A stretch of DNA of 64,000 bases from Klebsiella pneumoniae. Lineage in GTDB: Bacteria; Verrucomicrobiota; Verrucomicrobiia; Limisphaerales; SXTU01. The translations under genes were made by a program, and so were the position numbers. This document shows, piece by piece, positions 1-8,748 of the stretch (the stretch's first letter is position 1; every line of letters starts with the position of its first letter). The notes under the pieces were generated by a model that saw only the letters and a list, made by a program, of their open reading frames with translations, was not told the DNA's origin and searched no databases. The stretch is taken from NCBI GenBank assembly GCA_943330855.2, contig CALQJI020000008.1:33257-97256 (forward strand). The letters run 5' to 3'.

Positions 1-1479
1 GTCCGGCACGGTGAGCCACGGTTCGCTCCACTTGCCTTGCAGCACGTTGCCCTGCCAATCCCACCGCGCCCACGCACGGACGCCGGCGCGCGACTCGTTG
101 CGCATCGTGAGCAGCAGGGAGCCGTCGGCGAGTTCGGCGATGGCGCTCTCGCTCGTGGGGGGCGTGCCGGGGATGGCGGCGGGAGAGATTTTCCAAGTGA
201 CGCCTTGGTCCGTGCTCGCGATGAGGCACGAGTGCGGCACGTTGTCCGCGCCCTTGAACTGCGCGGGAAAAACAAGGGTGCCATCGCGGAGCTGGATGCC
301 GTTGCCCGGGCCGTTGAAGCACAGTCGCCACGCGGGGTCTTTGACTTGCGTGGTGAGGTTGATAGGCGGCGACCACGTCACGCCGTCGTCGGTGCTTTTC
401 ACGAGGACGAACTGCCCGGTCTCCTCGGGCTTCAAGCCAGGGCCGCTGCCGTTCCACCCGCGCGGGCCTTGGGACCACAACGCGGTGACGAAGATGGTTC
501 CGGTGCGCTGATCCACGAGCACTGCGGGATCGCCCACGCCGTTGCCCTGCGAGCCGGGGACAGACGCGTCGAAGTCCAGGATGCGGCTCACTTGGCTCCA
601 CGTCGCGCCGTCGTCGGTCGAGCGCATCGCGCCCACGTCAATGTCCGCGGGCAAATCACCGCCGTGTTTGTGGCGCAGGTCGAACACGGCGATGAGCGTG
701 CCCTTCGGCGTCGTGGCGAGGCCGGGAATGCGATAGGTGTGGACGCCGCCGTCGCCCGCCTTGCGGAGCGTGGTGCGGAAGATGCGCGGGTCGTTCGGGA
801 GCTGCGGAGCCTGCGGCGGCTGCGCCGCGGGCAACTCGGCGGGCGCGCCCCACTTCGCGTGCAAGTAACTCGTGACGGCGGCCAACTCGGCTGCGCTCAA
901 CGCGCGGGGATAGACGAGCACTTCAGCGACATCGCCCGCCAAGCCGTCTTGCGTCGCCACGTTCGCGCCGAGGATGAACCCGCCGAGCGGCGCGCCCGCC
1001 GAACCAAAAACAAAGGTGTGCGTCTGCCAGCCGGCGGCGGGCGCAGATGTCTTCGCGGCCGTCGCCCAAGTCCCGCCGCTCCATTTCACCGGCGCGCTGC
1101 CCACGCGCGTGCTGCCATCGAAGAGCACGCCCTGCGACTCCAGTTTGAAGCGGGCGAAGGCGACCACGGTGCGTTCACCGGCGAGCGTGCCCCAGGAACT
1201 CACCGCCTGCCACAGCGCGGCCGAGCCGTTGAAGCGCACGATAGTTCGCGGGCCCGCTGGCGTGCTCACCCGGACGGCTTGCGGACGGCCCACGACTCGC
1301 GTGAGCGTCTGCGCCGCACCGTTGGTGGCGGCATTTTCCCAAGCGGTGACGTTGGCTCCGTCCGCCTTCACGCCTGCGTCGTGATACCACGCGTGCGCAG
1401 GCCCGGCGGGCGGTTCGGCAGCGCCGACGCGATTGGCGACCAGCAGGGACAGCGCGGTGAAGATGAGGGCTCGTTTCAT
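1..1479 (-). CDS. Secreted GH33-type sialidase with N-terminal LamG-like domain (3' end outside window)
   Basis: Reading leftward from the ATG at 1479, the frame stays open to the window edge (at least 493 codons), so the C-terminus is missing. An N-terminal signal peptide (about residues 1-20, ending near GAA) is followed by a roughly 200-residue LamG/concanavalin-like region and then a sialidase beta-propeller: a TYRIPGL segment (the FRIP-type arginine motif), then Asp boxes STDDGATW, STDDGVTW and STDQGVTW. Known sialidases of this type hydrolyse terminal sialic acids from glycans outside the cytoplasm. It lies downstream of the lipoprotein and prepilin-like genes on the same strand, so it may be co-transcribed. 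Substrate is not shown by the sequence. Confidence 0.9.
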   Translation of the reverse strand, partial: MKRALIFTALSLLVANRVGAAEPPAGPAHAWYHDAGVKADGANVTAWENAATNGAAQTLTRVVGRPQAVRVSTPAGPRTIVRFNGSAALWQAVSSWGTLAGERTVVAFARFKLESQGVLFDGSTRVGSAPVKWSGGTWATAAKTSAPAAGWQTHTFVFGSAGAPLGGFILGANVATQDGLAGDVAEVLVYPRALSAAELAAVTSYLHAKWGAPAELPAAQPPQAPQLPNDPRIFRTTLRKAGDGGVHTYRIPGLATTPKGTLIAVFDLRHKHGGDLPADIDVGAMRSTDDGATWSQVSRILDFDASVPGSQGNGVGDPAVLVDQRTGTIFVTALWSQGPRGWNGSGPGLKPEETGQFVLVKSTDDGVTWSPPINLTTQVKDPAWRLCFNGPGNGIQLRDGTLVFPAQFKGADNVPHSCLIASTDQGVTWKISPAAIPGTPPTSESAIAELADGSLLLTMRNESRAGVRAWARWDWQGNVLQGKWSEPWLTVPD

Positions 1480-1564
1480 CGGTGGCTAAAAAATCTGTTC
1501 GCGTGGTGACGCTGGGGAGGGGAGTGAAACGGAAACGCCAAGCAGCTCCAAGCGACTTGTGCGT

Positions 1565-1918
1565 TCACTGGAAAGCCACACTGAACCGGCCGTCCGCCGG
1601 ATTGATGACGAACTTCCGGCCGGGCGGTGGCGATTGAATCAGCTCCAAGAACCGCGCCTCCTGAAGTTCACCGACGGATTTCGGATAGCGCTTGTGCTGT
1701 TTGTGAAACTCGACGACGGCGCTCTGCACCATTTGGACCAGCGCCTGTTCTGCTTCGGCAGAGAGTGGCGGGCCAGCGGGCACAAGCGCGGCGGTCACTG
1801 GCTTGGTGGGAGGGAGCGGCTCGGCGGCACGCTTGCGGCAGCCGGTTGCCAGCGCGCACAACGCGAGCGCCAGCAGGCCGACGGCGAACCGAGGGACGCT
1901 CACAAGTCGCGGTTGCAT
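1565..1918 (-). CDS. Small putative lipoprotein
   Basis: 117 residues. The N-terminus is a hydrophobic leader ending in a lipobox-like LATGC, so the mature protein should be lipid-anchored. The remainder is helical ([24 protein letters not shown]) followed by [13 protein letters not shown] and a short glycine/proline-rich end. That pattern resembles the C-terminal part of pilin-like proteins (a residue-count helix followed by YP..L.EL). The ATG at 1918 lies 19 bases inside the end of the upstream prepilin-like gene, which suggests translational coupling. No family was recognised. Confidence 0.75.
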   Translation of the reverse strand: MQPRLVSVPRFAVGLLALALCALATGCRKRAAEPLPPTKPVTAALVPAGPPLSAEAEQALVQMVQSAVVEFHKQHKRYPKSVGELQEARFLELIQSPPPGRKFVINPADGRFSVAFQ

Positions 1919-2664
1919 GTGTAGTTGTTCGTCGCGTTGACCCCGATCGTGACGCGGATGAACTCGGCGTGGCCGTCTGCAAAGGTGACGTTGAAGCGGT
2001 TGTCCGTCGGCTTCGTGTGCCAGTAGAACTCGGCGGTCGCGTTGCGGTAGAGGATGGGCCAGATGGGATACCACACGCCCGCGTCGCCGCTGATGAGCAT
2101 CCGCACCGGGCTGACGATTTCCGCCGTGCGGACGGAGTTGGCGTTCGCATCCTTGGTGATGAAATTGACGGCGGCGCTCACCGCCGACCCGGCGTTGATG
2201 GTGTAGGAGGAACCGAACGCGGTGTAATTGGCGACCACGGCCGTGCTGTTCGGCCGGTCGCGGTCATTCGGACACAGCGCGACCTGCATCTCCGAAGCGG
2301 CGTCGAACTTCCCGACGTAGCGGTTCACGTAGCGGCGGTCCGCGCCGATGGAAGCGTAACCCCCGGTGCCGGCTTTCCCATACCAAGCAAACTGAGTGTT
2401 CTGGAGCACGCCGAGCGAATTCAGAAGTCGCGTCGGCGGGAACAAGTCATCGTGGTCGTCCACGTAAAGGCGGGTGGCGAGGCCGAACTGTTTCATGTTG
2501 CTGAGACACTTCGTCTGCGTGGCCTTCTGCTTGGCCTTGCCCAACGCGGGCAACAGCATTCCGGCGAGAATGGCGATGATGGCGATGACGACGAGCAGTT
2601 CGATAAGCGTGAAGCCACGCGGGTGGCGGGAGCGGAGTCGAGTGGCGTTGTGCATCAAGGGCAC
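1900..2664 (-). CDS. Prepilin-type N-terminal cleavage/methylation domain protein
   Basis: 254 residues. A basic leader ends in RGF-TLIELL, the type IV prepilin peptidase site (cleavage after G, Glu at +5), followed by the hydrophobic helix [21 protein letters not shown]. The C-terminal half carries the FADGHAEF motif typical of the verrucomicrobial H-X9-DG family. Such proteins are very abundant in Verrucomicrobia and Lentisphaerae; they are probably pseudopilins or surface proteins and their individual roles are mostly unknown. The start used is the GTG at 2664, which has an AAGGAGG about 11 bases upstream; an ATG lies three codons further in at 2655. Confidence 0.9.
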   Translation of the reverse strand: MPLMHNATRLRSRHPRGFTLIELLVVIAIIAILAGMLLPALGKAKQKATQTKCLSNMKQFGLATRLYVDDHDDLFPPTRLLNSLGVLQNTQFAWYGKAGTGGYASIGADRRYVNRYVGKFDAASEMQVALCPNDRDRPNSTAVVANYTAFGSSYTINAGSAVSAAVNFITKDANANSVRTAEIVSPVRMLISGDAGVWYPIWPILYRNATAEFYWHTKPTDNRFNVTFADGHAEFIRVTIGVNATNNYTCNRDL

Positions 2665-2711
2665 CTTAGCCGAGGCCTCCTTGGGGGCCAGCGCAGGTGG
2701 CCTGTATTATT

Positions 2712-3794
2712 CTAAGCCAAGCGGCGCAGCGTCTCGCCCGGCGTGAAGTCCGGCATCAGCCGCACCGCGCGCGAACGTCCGGCTCCGCTGTCCGCCAAGT
2801 CGAGGGCCAGCCGCGACAGCTTACGGGCGAACAACTCCGAGTTCCGCGTGTAGCGCGCCACCTCCGGCACCAGATGGCTCAGGAACGGGTCGTCGTCGCG
2901 CGAGATGAGGCTCACGTCCGCCGGGACGCGCACGCGGCGTCGGCCCAGATGGCTCGCCACGGTAATGACATGGGCTGGCTTGGCGATGAGCAGGCCGTCC
3001 ACCCGCTCCGTGTCGGTCAAGGCCGAGTCTACCGCCGCGCACACCCCTGCCACACTGCCGTCGTGGTGAATCACCCGCGTGCGCAACTTCGGCCCGGCCA
3101 GCCGCTGGCCCGCCTCGGTGAAGCCCCGCTCGGTCTCCCAGTTCCCGGCCTGCTCGCTGCGCGGCATGAGCAGCGCCAACTGTCGGCAACCGTGGGCCGC
3201 GAACATTCCCACGGCATGGCGTCCGACCGCCGCGTAGTCCACGTCAACGGCCGACAGCGAGACACCGGGATGCACCGAGCCGCTGACCACGCAGGGCAGC
3301 CCCTGCGCGGCAAACCACCGCTGCATCGCGGGGGTCGAGAGATAGAGCACCCACGCAGCGGGACGAAGCTCGTCCGCCAGCGCCTTGAGCGCGGCCTCCG
3401 GGTGCGCGGAGTAACACATCAGGTTCGTGTGTATGTCCAGCGGATGTGCATCCGCCGCGAGTTTCTCCCGCAGCGCGTCCACCCAGAACATCTCCGGTGC
3501 GGGCATGGCCTGCGCCGGCACGGGCGAGAGCAGCACCACGCGCGGGGTGGCAGCCGGGCGGCGCTTCTTGCCACCGCCGATGATTTCCCGGCGGCTGCCC
3601 TGTCGCGCTCGGACCAAACCCTCACTCGCCAGTTGCCGGAGCGCCGTTCGCAGCGTGACGCGGCTCACCTGAAGCCGCTCGCACAACTCCATTTCGCCGG
3701 GCAGGTGGCTGGTCCATTCGCCGGTAGCGATGCCCTCCCGCACCGACGTTGCCGTCTGGCTGACGAGCGAAGTGCGCTGTGGCAATTGTGGCAT
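2712..3794 (-). CDS. GntR-type winged-helix regulator with LacI/periplasmic-binding-like sensor domain
   Basis: 360 residues from the ATG at 3794. Residues about 10-75 form a GntR winged helix (LVSQTATSVREGI, GEMELCERLQVSRVTLRTALRQLASEGLVRARQGSR). The rest matches a LacI/GalR type I periplasmic-binding fold (PRVVLLSP, AVDVDYAAVGRHAVGMFAAHGCRQLALL, GLLIAKPAHVITVASHLG, VPADVSLISRDDD). This chimera is common in Verrucomicrobia and Planctomycetes and normally senses a small ligand such as a sugar. It lies 47 bases upstream of, and on the same strand as, the prepilin/lipoprotein/sialidase genes, so it may regulate them; the ligand is unknown. Confidence 0.88.
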   Translation of the reverse strand: MPQLPQRTSLVSQTATSVREGIATGEWTSHLPGEMELCERLQVSRVTLRTALRQLASEGLVRARQGSRREIIGGGKKRRPAATPRVVLLSPVPAQAMPAPEMFWVDALREKLAADAHPLDIHTNLMCYSAHPEAALKALADELRPAAWVLYLSTPAMQRWFAAQGLPCVVSGSVHPGVSLSAVDVDYAAVGRHAVGMFAAHGCRQLALLMPRSEQAGNWETERGFTEAGQRLAGPKLRTRVIHHDGSVAGVCAAVDSALTDTERVDGLLIAKPAHVITVASHLGRRRVRVPADVSLISRDDDPFLSHLVPEVARYTRNSELFARKLSRLALDLADSGAGRSRAVRLMPDFTPGETLRRLA

Positions 3795-4666
3795 ACGGAG
3801 CGTTTGACGGGTCACCGCCAGCAACCGGCCAGGCCGCAACGGCGAAGGCAGCTTTCCCCGTCTTTTAGCAACGCGTCGCGGTGGAACGCGGCGTGGTGCC
3901 CGCGCGCCGAGGCGGAGGTGAGATCCGCGGTCATTGACCAGTGGACCTGTGCCGCAAGCTTTGGCTCCATCACCGCAACGCAGGCGCGGAAGTGATTCAT
4001 GAGTTGCTAGTGAACCGGAATAGTAACGCGACTCCAAGCCGCATGTGCTCTCAAGTCACCTTGGCCCCTTCCGTCGTTTACGGTCTTTCGCGGGTGAACT
4101 TCGAGATTCGTGTTGATTACTGGCGTGAGCAAAAACAGCGGAGCACTCGCAATTGGCAATTCCCCATCCGAGTAATAGCTTTAACGTTCCAATTCGGTAG
4201 TTGCTCAGAACATCGGCCCGAACCGAGGCAGCCAACGGGTAGTTTAGCCTATCTTCCACCCTTTCCGAGCGGAACACAGTGCCTTCTGAGCGACAAATAC
4301 GGCATTCCAACAGGACAAATATGTGTTGGGACCAAATGCGTGTGCATTCTGAGCCATCAGTGGTAGATTATTCGTAGAAATAGCGAATCCGGACAAACGT
4401 TCACGATAGCGGGACAAAATGTATACTGTTTCAAAAAACAGAGTGCGTCGGTTAGTCAGCAGTCGTGCTGCACGCGATTCCCGAATCGCGACGACGTTGC
4501 GCGCTTGCGTTGATTTGCCGGGGCGCGTCTCTCTCGTCGCATCGCGGCGGGGAAGCCTGGCATGGACGCAGAGGAGAAGGTCTGGTAATGAAGCTGGCGT
4601 GAGGGTGCTGAAATGCATTCTTTGCGCGTCCATGCGCCTTTTTGAGACTATCAATGCCGTTGTGGT
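3795..4666. other. Intergenic region between the divergent regulator and mnmG
   Basis: About 870 bases with no convincing gene; the open frames here lack family features and overlap each other. The middle (about 4040-4440) is visibly more AT-rich than its surroundings. A perfect inverted repeat CTGTTT-CAAA-AAACAG lies at 4426-4441 and a short ATTCG/CGAAT pair precedes it. The region should hold the promoters for both flanking genes, but I could not assign a convincing -35/-10 pair. Confidence 0.5.
4426..4441. repeat. Inverted repeat CTGTTT-N4-AAACAG
   Basis: Perfect 6-base arms with a CAAA spacer, about 230 bases upstream of mnmG in AT-rich DNA. It could be an operator or a small hairpin; nothing else identifies it. 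Confidence 0.4.
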
Positions 4667-6694
4667 ATGCCGTTCGTTTATCCCAAACACTACGATGTGA
4701 TCATCGTCGGGGCCGGGCACGCCGGCGTGGAGGCCGCTCTGGCCGCCGCGCGCATGGGCGCTCAGACCCTCCTGCTCACCATCAATCTCGACACCATCGG
4801 ACAGATGTCCTGCAACCCGGCGATCGGGGGACTGGCGAAGGGGCACCTAGCCCGAGAGATTGACGCACTGGGCGGCGAGATGGGCCGCGCGACGGACATG
4901 ACCGGCCTACAATTCCGGATGCTCAACGCGTCGAAAGGCGCGAGCGTGCGCGCTCCCCGAGCACAGTGCGACAAGAAGGCTTACCAGTTCAGGCTCAAGT
5001 GGTTGTGCGAGAAACAGGCGAATCTGGATTGCAAACAAGGCCAGACGACCAAGCTCTTACACGAGGATGGGGTGGTGCTTGGTGTGGAGACCACATTGGA
5101 GGTGCAATACCTTGGCCGCACAGTAGTTATCACCACAGGCACATTCCTTCGTGGCCTGATGCACGTAGGTTCCAATCAACAATCCGGCGGAAGAGCCGGA
5201 GAGGCTGCGGCAATGGGGCTGTCGGGGTCGCTGAAGGAAATTGGCATCGAGCTAGGCCGCCTGAAGACGGGCACACCGCCGCGCCTGGTGCGGAGTTCGA
5301 TAGACTTCACGAAGCTGGATGCCCAGCCAGGGGATGAGCCGGTTCCGTGGTTCACTTATTGGAAGGATGAGCTTTTCGAGGAAGGGCATAGAGAATCTAG
5401 CATAGGAGATAGGGGGAATGGGCAAGGCACTCGGCCGTTCCACGTGGAACAAACCCATGACGGCGGAACTAGACCCCATTCCCTCAGCACCTATCCTCCC
5501 GGCTCGATCCTCGCCCAAGCAGGCGGGCAGTTGCCTTGCCATATCACTTGGACGACCCCGCGCACGGCGGAGATTATCAGGGCCAATATCCACAAATCGC
5601 CAATGTATAGCGGGGTGATCGAGGGCGTCGGGCCAAGGTATTGCCCGAGTATTGAGGATAAGATCGTCAAGTTCCCCGAGAAGGAGCGGCAGCAGATCTT
5701 CCTAGAGCCGGAGGGCATCGCGACCGATGAGATTTACGTAAACGGGTTCTCGACGTGCCTGCCGTTCGAGGTGCAATACGAAATGGTCCGGAGCATCGTC
5801 GGCTGCGAACGTGCCGAAATCATGCGGCCTGCCTACGCCGTCGAGTATGACTTCGCATTCCCCACACAGTTGCACCCCAGCCTCGAAACGAAAGTGTGCC
5901 GCAACCTGTTCCTCGCCGGCCAAATCAACGGGACCTCCGGCTACGAGGAAGCGGGCGCGCAAGGTCTCATGGCGGGCATCAACGCCGTCCGCCGGGTGCA
6001 GAGCCGCGAACCAATCGTCTTGCGCCGTGACCAAGCGTATATCGGCGTGCTGATCGATGACCTCGTGACTAAGGGCACGGTGGAGCCGTATCGAATGTTT
6101 ACGAGCCGGGCCGAGTATCGCCTGCTGCTGCGCCAGGACAACGCGGACCTGCGGTTGTCGGAAGTCGGCCGGGACGTGGGCTTGTTGCCTGAGCGTTTGT
6201 GGCAGAAGGTCGCGGCCAAGCGCGACGCCATCGCAACGGAACTGGACCGGCTGGCAAGGACGCACGTGGGGCCGGATTCCCAGGCGAGGATGTTGCGGCG
6301 GCCGGAGTTGAGCTACGCCGACTTGCCAAGCCGGAACACGGCACTTCACCCGGAGGTGGTCGAACAGGTGGAAATCGCTCTAAAATATGACGGCTACATC
6401 CAGCGCCAAGAGGGGGAAATCGCCAAGTTCCGCAGCATGGAGGACAAACGCATCCCAGACTGGCTGGACTTCAACGCACTCCGCAACCTCCGCCCGGAGG
6501 CGCGTCTCAAGCTGACGCAAATCCGCCCCGCCACCCTTGGCCAAGCCGCCCGCATCTCCGGTGTTAGCCCCGCTGACATCAGCGTTGTCATGGTGGCAAT
6601 GAAGCGCCCCCCTCAAGAGGAGCCTTACGCCTGCGCCGCAGCTGAGCACCAAGACGAAATCCCAGGCCACGGTGGTTGCTGCGGAGATTTGTAA
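4667..6694 (+). CDS. mnmG: tRNA uridine-5-carboxymethylaminomethyl(34) synthesis enzyme MnmG (GidA)
   Basis: 675 residues. The FAD-binding Rossmann motif VIIVGAGHAGVEAALAAARMG is at the N-terminus, and both family signatures are present (GPRYCPSIEDKIVKFPEKE and AGQINGTSGYEEAGAQGLMAG). With MnmE the enzyme adds the carboxymethylaminomethyl group at U34 of certain tRNAs, using FAD and methylene-tetrahydrofolate. The protein is longer than the usual 620-630 residues because of an insert around residues 230-290 (between VPWFTYW and QLPCHITWTT). This insert contains FHVEQ, encoded by a parS-like palindrome. The gene is often close to the replication origin in bacteria; no parAB or intact rsmG follows it here. 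Confidence 0.97.
   Translation: MPFVYPKHYDVIIVGAGHAGVEAALAAARMGAQTLLLTINLDTIGQMSCNPAIGGLAKGHLAREIDALGGEMGRATDMTGLQFRMLNASKGASVRAPRAQCDKKAYQFRLKWLCEKQANLDCKQGQTTKLLHEDGVVLGVETTLEVQYLGRTVVITTGTFLRGLMHVGSNQQSGGRAGEAAAMGLSGSLKEIGIELGRLKTGTPPRLVRSSIDFTKLDAQPGDEPVPWFTYWKDELFEEGHRESSIGDRGNGQGTRPFHVEQTHDGGTRPHSLSTYPPGSILAQAGGQLPCHITWTTPRTAEIIRANIHKSPMYSGVIEGVGPRYCPSIEDKIVKFPEKERQQIFLEPEGIATDEIYVNGFSTCLPFEVQYEMVRSIVGCERAEIMRPAYAVEYDFAFPTQLHPSLETKVCRNLFLAGQINGTSGYEEAGAQGLMAGINAVRRVQSREPIVLRRDQAYIGVLIDDLVTKGTVEPYRMFTSRAEYRLLLRQDNADLRLSEVGRDVGLLPERLWQKVAAKRDAIATELDRLARTHVGPDSQARMLRRPELSYADLPSRNTALHPEVVEQVEIALKYDGYIQRQEGEIAKFRSMEDKRIPDWLDFNALRNLRPEARLKLTQIRPATLGQAARISGVSPADISVVMVAMKRPPQEEPYACAAAEHQDEIPGHGGCCGDL
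5436..5451. promoter_or_regulatory. parS-like palindrome inside mnmG
   Basis: CGTTCCACGTGGAACA: a perfect 14-base palindrome (5437-5450) that matches the symmetric parS form TGTTCCACGTGGAACA at 15 of 16 positions. It encodes FHVEQ in the MnmG insert. Chromosomal parS sites bind ParB and often cluster near mnmG/rsmG and the origin, so a centromere-like role is plausible but inferred. Confidence 0.6.
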
Positions 6695-6719
6695 CCACAA
6701 AGATGTGCAAGGAGGCGCA

Positions 6720-6851
6720 ATGCGAAAGTTCCATGTGGAACAATCAGGTAAACTGGAGCTTGGGAGGACTCACGCAAAGAACGCGAAGGACGCAAAGAGG
6801 AATTGGGAAGTAGTCTTCTACCCCTTTGCGCTCTTCGCGCCTTATGCGTGA
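6720..6851 (+). CDS. 43-codon ORF with strong ribosome binding site, possible remnant of rsmG (gidB)
   Basis: An AAGGAGG lies four bases before the ATG at 6720, among the clearest Shine-Dalgarno sites in the window. The peptide starts MRKFHVEQSGK and then runs into a repetitive stretch rich in K and R before a stop in the second arm of an inverted repeat. In many bacteria rsmG follows mnmG directly and its first codons overlap a parS site, giving FHV-type N-termini. I infer either the broken 5' end of rsmG interrupted by a repeat, or a small peptide gene. No rsmG methylase motifs follow. Confidence 0.45.
   Translation: MRKFHVEQSGKLELGRTHAKNAKDAKRNWEVVFYPFALFAPYA
6727..6742. promoter_or_regulatory. 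Second parS-like site, just downstream of mnmG
   Basis: AGTTCCATGTGGAACA differs from TGTTCCACGTGGAACA at two positions, and one half-site is intact. It lies 33 bases after the mnmG stop and again encodes FHVEQ, here at the start of the 43-codon ORF. Confidence 0.5.
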
Positions 6852-6854
6852 GTT
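6769..6854. repeat. Imperfect inverted repeat of the ACGCAAAG type
   Basis: The left arm (about 6769-6801, beginning ACTCACGCAAAGAACGCG) pairs with the right arm (about 6822-6854, ending TTATGCGTGAGT) over roughly 33 bases with a few mismatches and a short spacer. The unit GACGCAAAG recurs within the arms. It looks like a dispersed palindromic intergenic repeat; it could also act as a bidirectional terminator after mnmG. Confidence 0.65.
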
Positions 6855-6906
6855 CTCCCCTTCTTGCTCTTCTCTCCCCACCTTGTGGCAATCCTTGAAC
6901 TTCCCT

Positions 6907-6934
6907 TTGACTCAACGGTCTTAGTCCTTACACT
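6907..6934 (+). promoter_or_regulatory. Candidate sigma-70-type promoter of the metal efflux operon
   Basis: TTGACT at 6907-6912, a 16-base spacer, and TACACT at 6929-6934. The GTG start of the first gene is only 8 bases after the -10 box, so the message would have essentially no leader. No metal-regulator operator was recognised around it. Confidence 0.5.
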
Positions 6935-6942
6935 AATCGCAA

Positions 6943-7281
6943 GTGAAAACCCTTGTTGCCATCCTCCTCAGCCTCGCGCTGGTGCTCTCGCACTGGCCGG
7001 CGACGGCGGGGCAGGTCCGCCAGCTCTGTCAGAGCGCGGTGGCCTGTGATTGTGGCAACTCCGCCTGTTGCGTGCAGGAAGCTCCCAGTTCGGATTCCGC
7101 CCCCCTCAGCCAAGCCCCCGCAACTGCCCAGTCCCACGCTCAAATTCTCGCCGCTGTCCAAACCCTCGGCCAACTCCTTCTCCCCGTCCGTGCTGCTGCG
7201 GTCGTCTGCTCCATCCCTCACGTCCCCCCTGCCTCCGCTAGCGTTCCGCTCTTCCAGCGGGATTGTAGCTACCTCATCTGA
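6943..7281 (+). CDS. Small secreted cysteine-containing protein at head of metal efflux operon
   Basis: 112 residues from a GTG start. A clear signal peptide (KTLVAILLSLALVLSHWPATAG) is followed by a Cys-rich stretch (QLCQSAVACDCGNSACCVQE). The rest is low-complexity Ala/Pro/Ser and hydrophobic. It is not a recognised family. Its place directly upstream of the TolC/adaptor/pump genes and its clustered cysteines suggest a periplasmic metal-binding accessory, but that is inference from context. No other start is available before the signal peptide. Confidence 0.65.
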   Translation: MKTLVAILLSLALVLSHWPATAGQVRQLCQSAVACDCGNSACCVQEAPSSDSAPLSQAPATAQSHAQILAAVQTLGQLLLPVRAAAVVCSIPHVPPASASVPLFQRDCSYLI

Positions 7282-7368
7282 CCCACCTCCGGCCGGAGGT
7301 GTGCCCACGCGACGCCTTGAGCGCGGGGCGCTGTCGAACCGTTTCAACCCGTTTCCGACCAGGTCTGT

Positions 7369-8724
7369 ATGAATGCAAATTTTTTCATCACTTTAATAAT
7401 CTGCAGTTTAAGCATTTCTCCCGGCTGGGCTGCCCATGCCAATTCCGATTTGGGCACTAACGCCTTTGCCATCACCCCGGCGGCGTTGGAAACCCTCTTC
7501 CGCAGCGTGCGCACGAACAACACCGCCCTCCGCGCCGCCGAAGCCCGCTATCAGCAAGCCCGCTCCGGCATCGCCGCCGTGCGCGATTGGGAAGACCCGA
7601 CCGTCTCGTTCAGCGGTGTGTTCGCCGGGCCAAAGCGCGGCGGGTTGAGCCAGGAGGGCGACCTCGTGTATGCGGTGGAACAAAAACTCCCGCTCTGGGA
7701 CCGCCCTCGCCTGAGCCGCGCCATCGCCCTCGCCGAAACCTCCACGCAAGGCGCGACTGTTGCGCATCGTGAGCAAATCCTCCGTGCCGAGTTGACCAAA
7801 GCCCTCCTCCGTGTCGCCTTGGCCGGGCGGAACCTCCACTACCTCACCAACGACCTCGCGTGGCTCGACACCCACATCCTCCTGCAAGAAGAGCGCTTCC
7901 GCGCCTTGGGCGACGCGCACACGGACCTGCTCGCCCTCCAAAACGAGCGCAGCAAGCGCCGCGATGGCTTGGCGAGCGAACGCAACCGGTTGCGGACCGA
8001 GGAAGTGAGCTTGAACCGGCTGCTAAATTGGGATTTGGCGCTCACTTGGCCCGCGATGATGCTGCCGCGGTTAATGCCGCTGGTCACCAATTCCCCTGCC
8101 CTCACGAGCTACGCCGTCACGAACGAAGCCCGGGCCAAAACCCTGCGCCAAGAAATCGCCCAGGCCCGCGCGGTCATTCGCCTCACGGAAACCGACCGCT
8201 TGCCGACCGTGAGCCTGGGCGCGGGTGCTCGGCAGTTCAGTGGCGACGCGGGGATTCGCGAGGGCATGGTCTCCGTCAGCCTCAACCTGCCCTGGCTCAA
8301 CGCCCCGAAATACCGCGCCGATGTCGCCCGCGACACCGCCAAGCTGCGCGTGGCCGAGGCCGACCTCGCGGACTACGAGTTGGCCGTGCGCGAGGAGGTG
8401 GTGCGCCTCACGCTCGCCGCCGAAGCCGCCAGCCGCTCCGCCGCCATCTACCGCGATGAGATTGGCCAACGCCTTCAGCAAGCGCTCGCCTCGCACCTCA
8501 CCATGTGGGCGACGCGCCAAGGTCAGTTGCGCGACGTGCTCGACACCCGGCGGGCGGCTTTGGAAGCTCAATTCATGATTGAGCGCGGCACCGCCGAACA
8601 ACACCTCGCCCTCGCCGACCTCGCCGCGTTGTGCGGCCTGCCCGACCACTTCCAACTCGACCGCCTCCTCCGCTCGCTCGGGTCAACCCCACCGCTCCAT
8701 CACACGCCCGCCGCCAATCCGTAG
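7369..8724 (+). CDS. TolC/CusC-type outer-membrane efflux protein
   Basis: 451 residues with a signal peptide (MNANFFITLIICSLSISPGWA). Two similar halves show the outer-membrane efflux pattern: long helices with ALRAAEARYQQARSGIAAVRDWEDPTV and, in the second half, AQARAVIRLTETDRLPTVSLGAG. The DWEDP and LPTVSLGAGARQF segments match heavy-metal CzcC/CusC members. It would form the outer-membrane channel of the tripartite pump encoded by the next genes. It starts 87 bases after the small Cys protein and ends 24 bases before the adaptor gene. Confidence 0.9.
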   Translation: MNANFFITLIICSLSISPGWAAHANSDLGTNAFAITPAALETLFRSVRTNNTALRAAEARYQQARSGIAAVRDWEDPTVSFSGVFAGPKRGGLSQEGDLVYAVEQKLPLWDRPRLSRAIALAETSTQGATVAHREQILRAELTKALLRVALAGRNLHYLTNDLAWLDTHILLQEERFRALGDAHTDLLALQNERSKRRDGLASERNRLRTEEVSLNRLLNWDLALTWPAMMLPRLMPLVTNSPALTSYAVTNEARAKTLRQEIAQARAVIRLTETDRLPTVSLGAGARQFSGDAGIREGMVSVSLNLPWLNAPKYRADVARDTAKLRVAEADLADYELAVREEVVRLTLAAEAASRSAAIYRDEIGQRLQQALASHLTMWATRQGQLRDVLDTRRAALEAQFMIERGTAEQHLALADLAALCGLPDHFQLDRLLRSLGSTPPLHHTPAANP

Positions 8725-8748
8725 AGCTATCAACAATCCGCCTACGTA

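Noticed and set aside
37..1509. Long plus-strand open frame
   Set aside because: It is the shadow of the sialidase gene on the other strand; only the minus frame has signal peptide, Asp boxes and a YRIP motif.
3941..4366. 141-codon plus-strand open frame
   Set aside because: No family features, lies in an AT-rich intergenic stretch and has poor codon bias; treated as non-coding.
6913..6931. TGTAAGGA on the minus strand near the metal operon
   Set aside because: It has the ECF -35-like octamer but no CGACTCAC at the right spacing and faces away from the operon.
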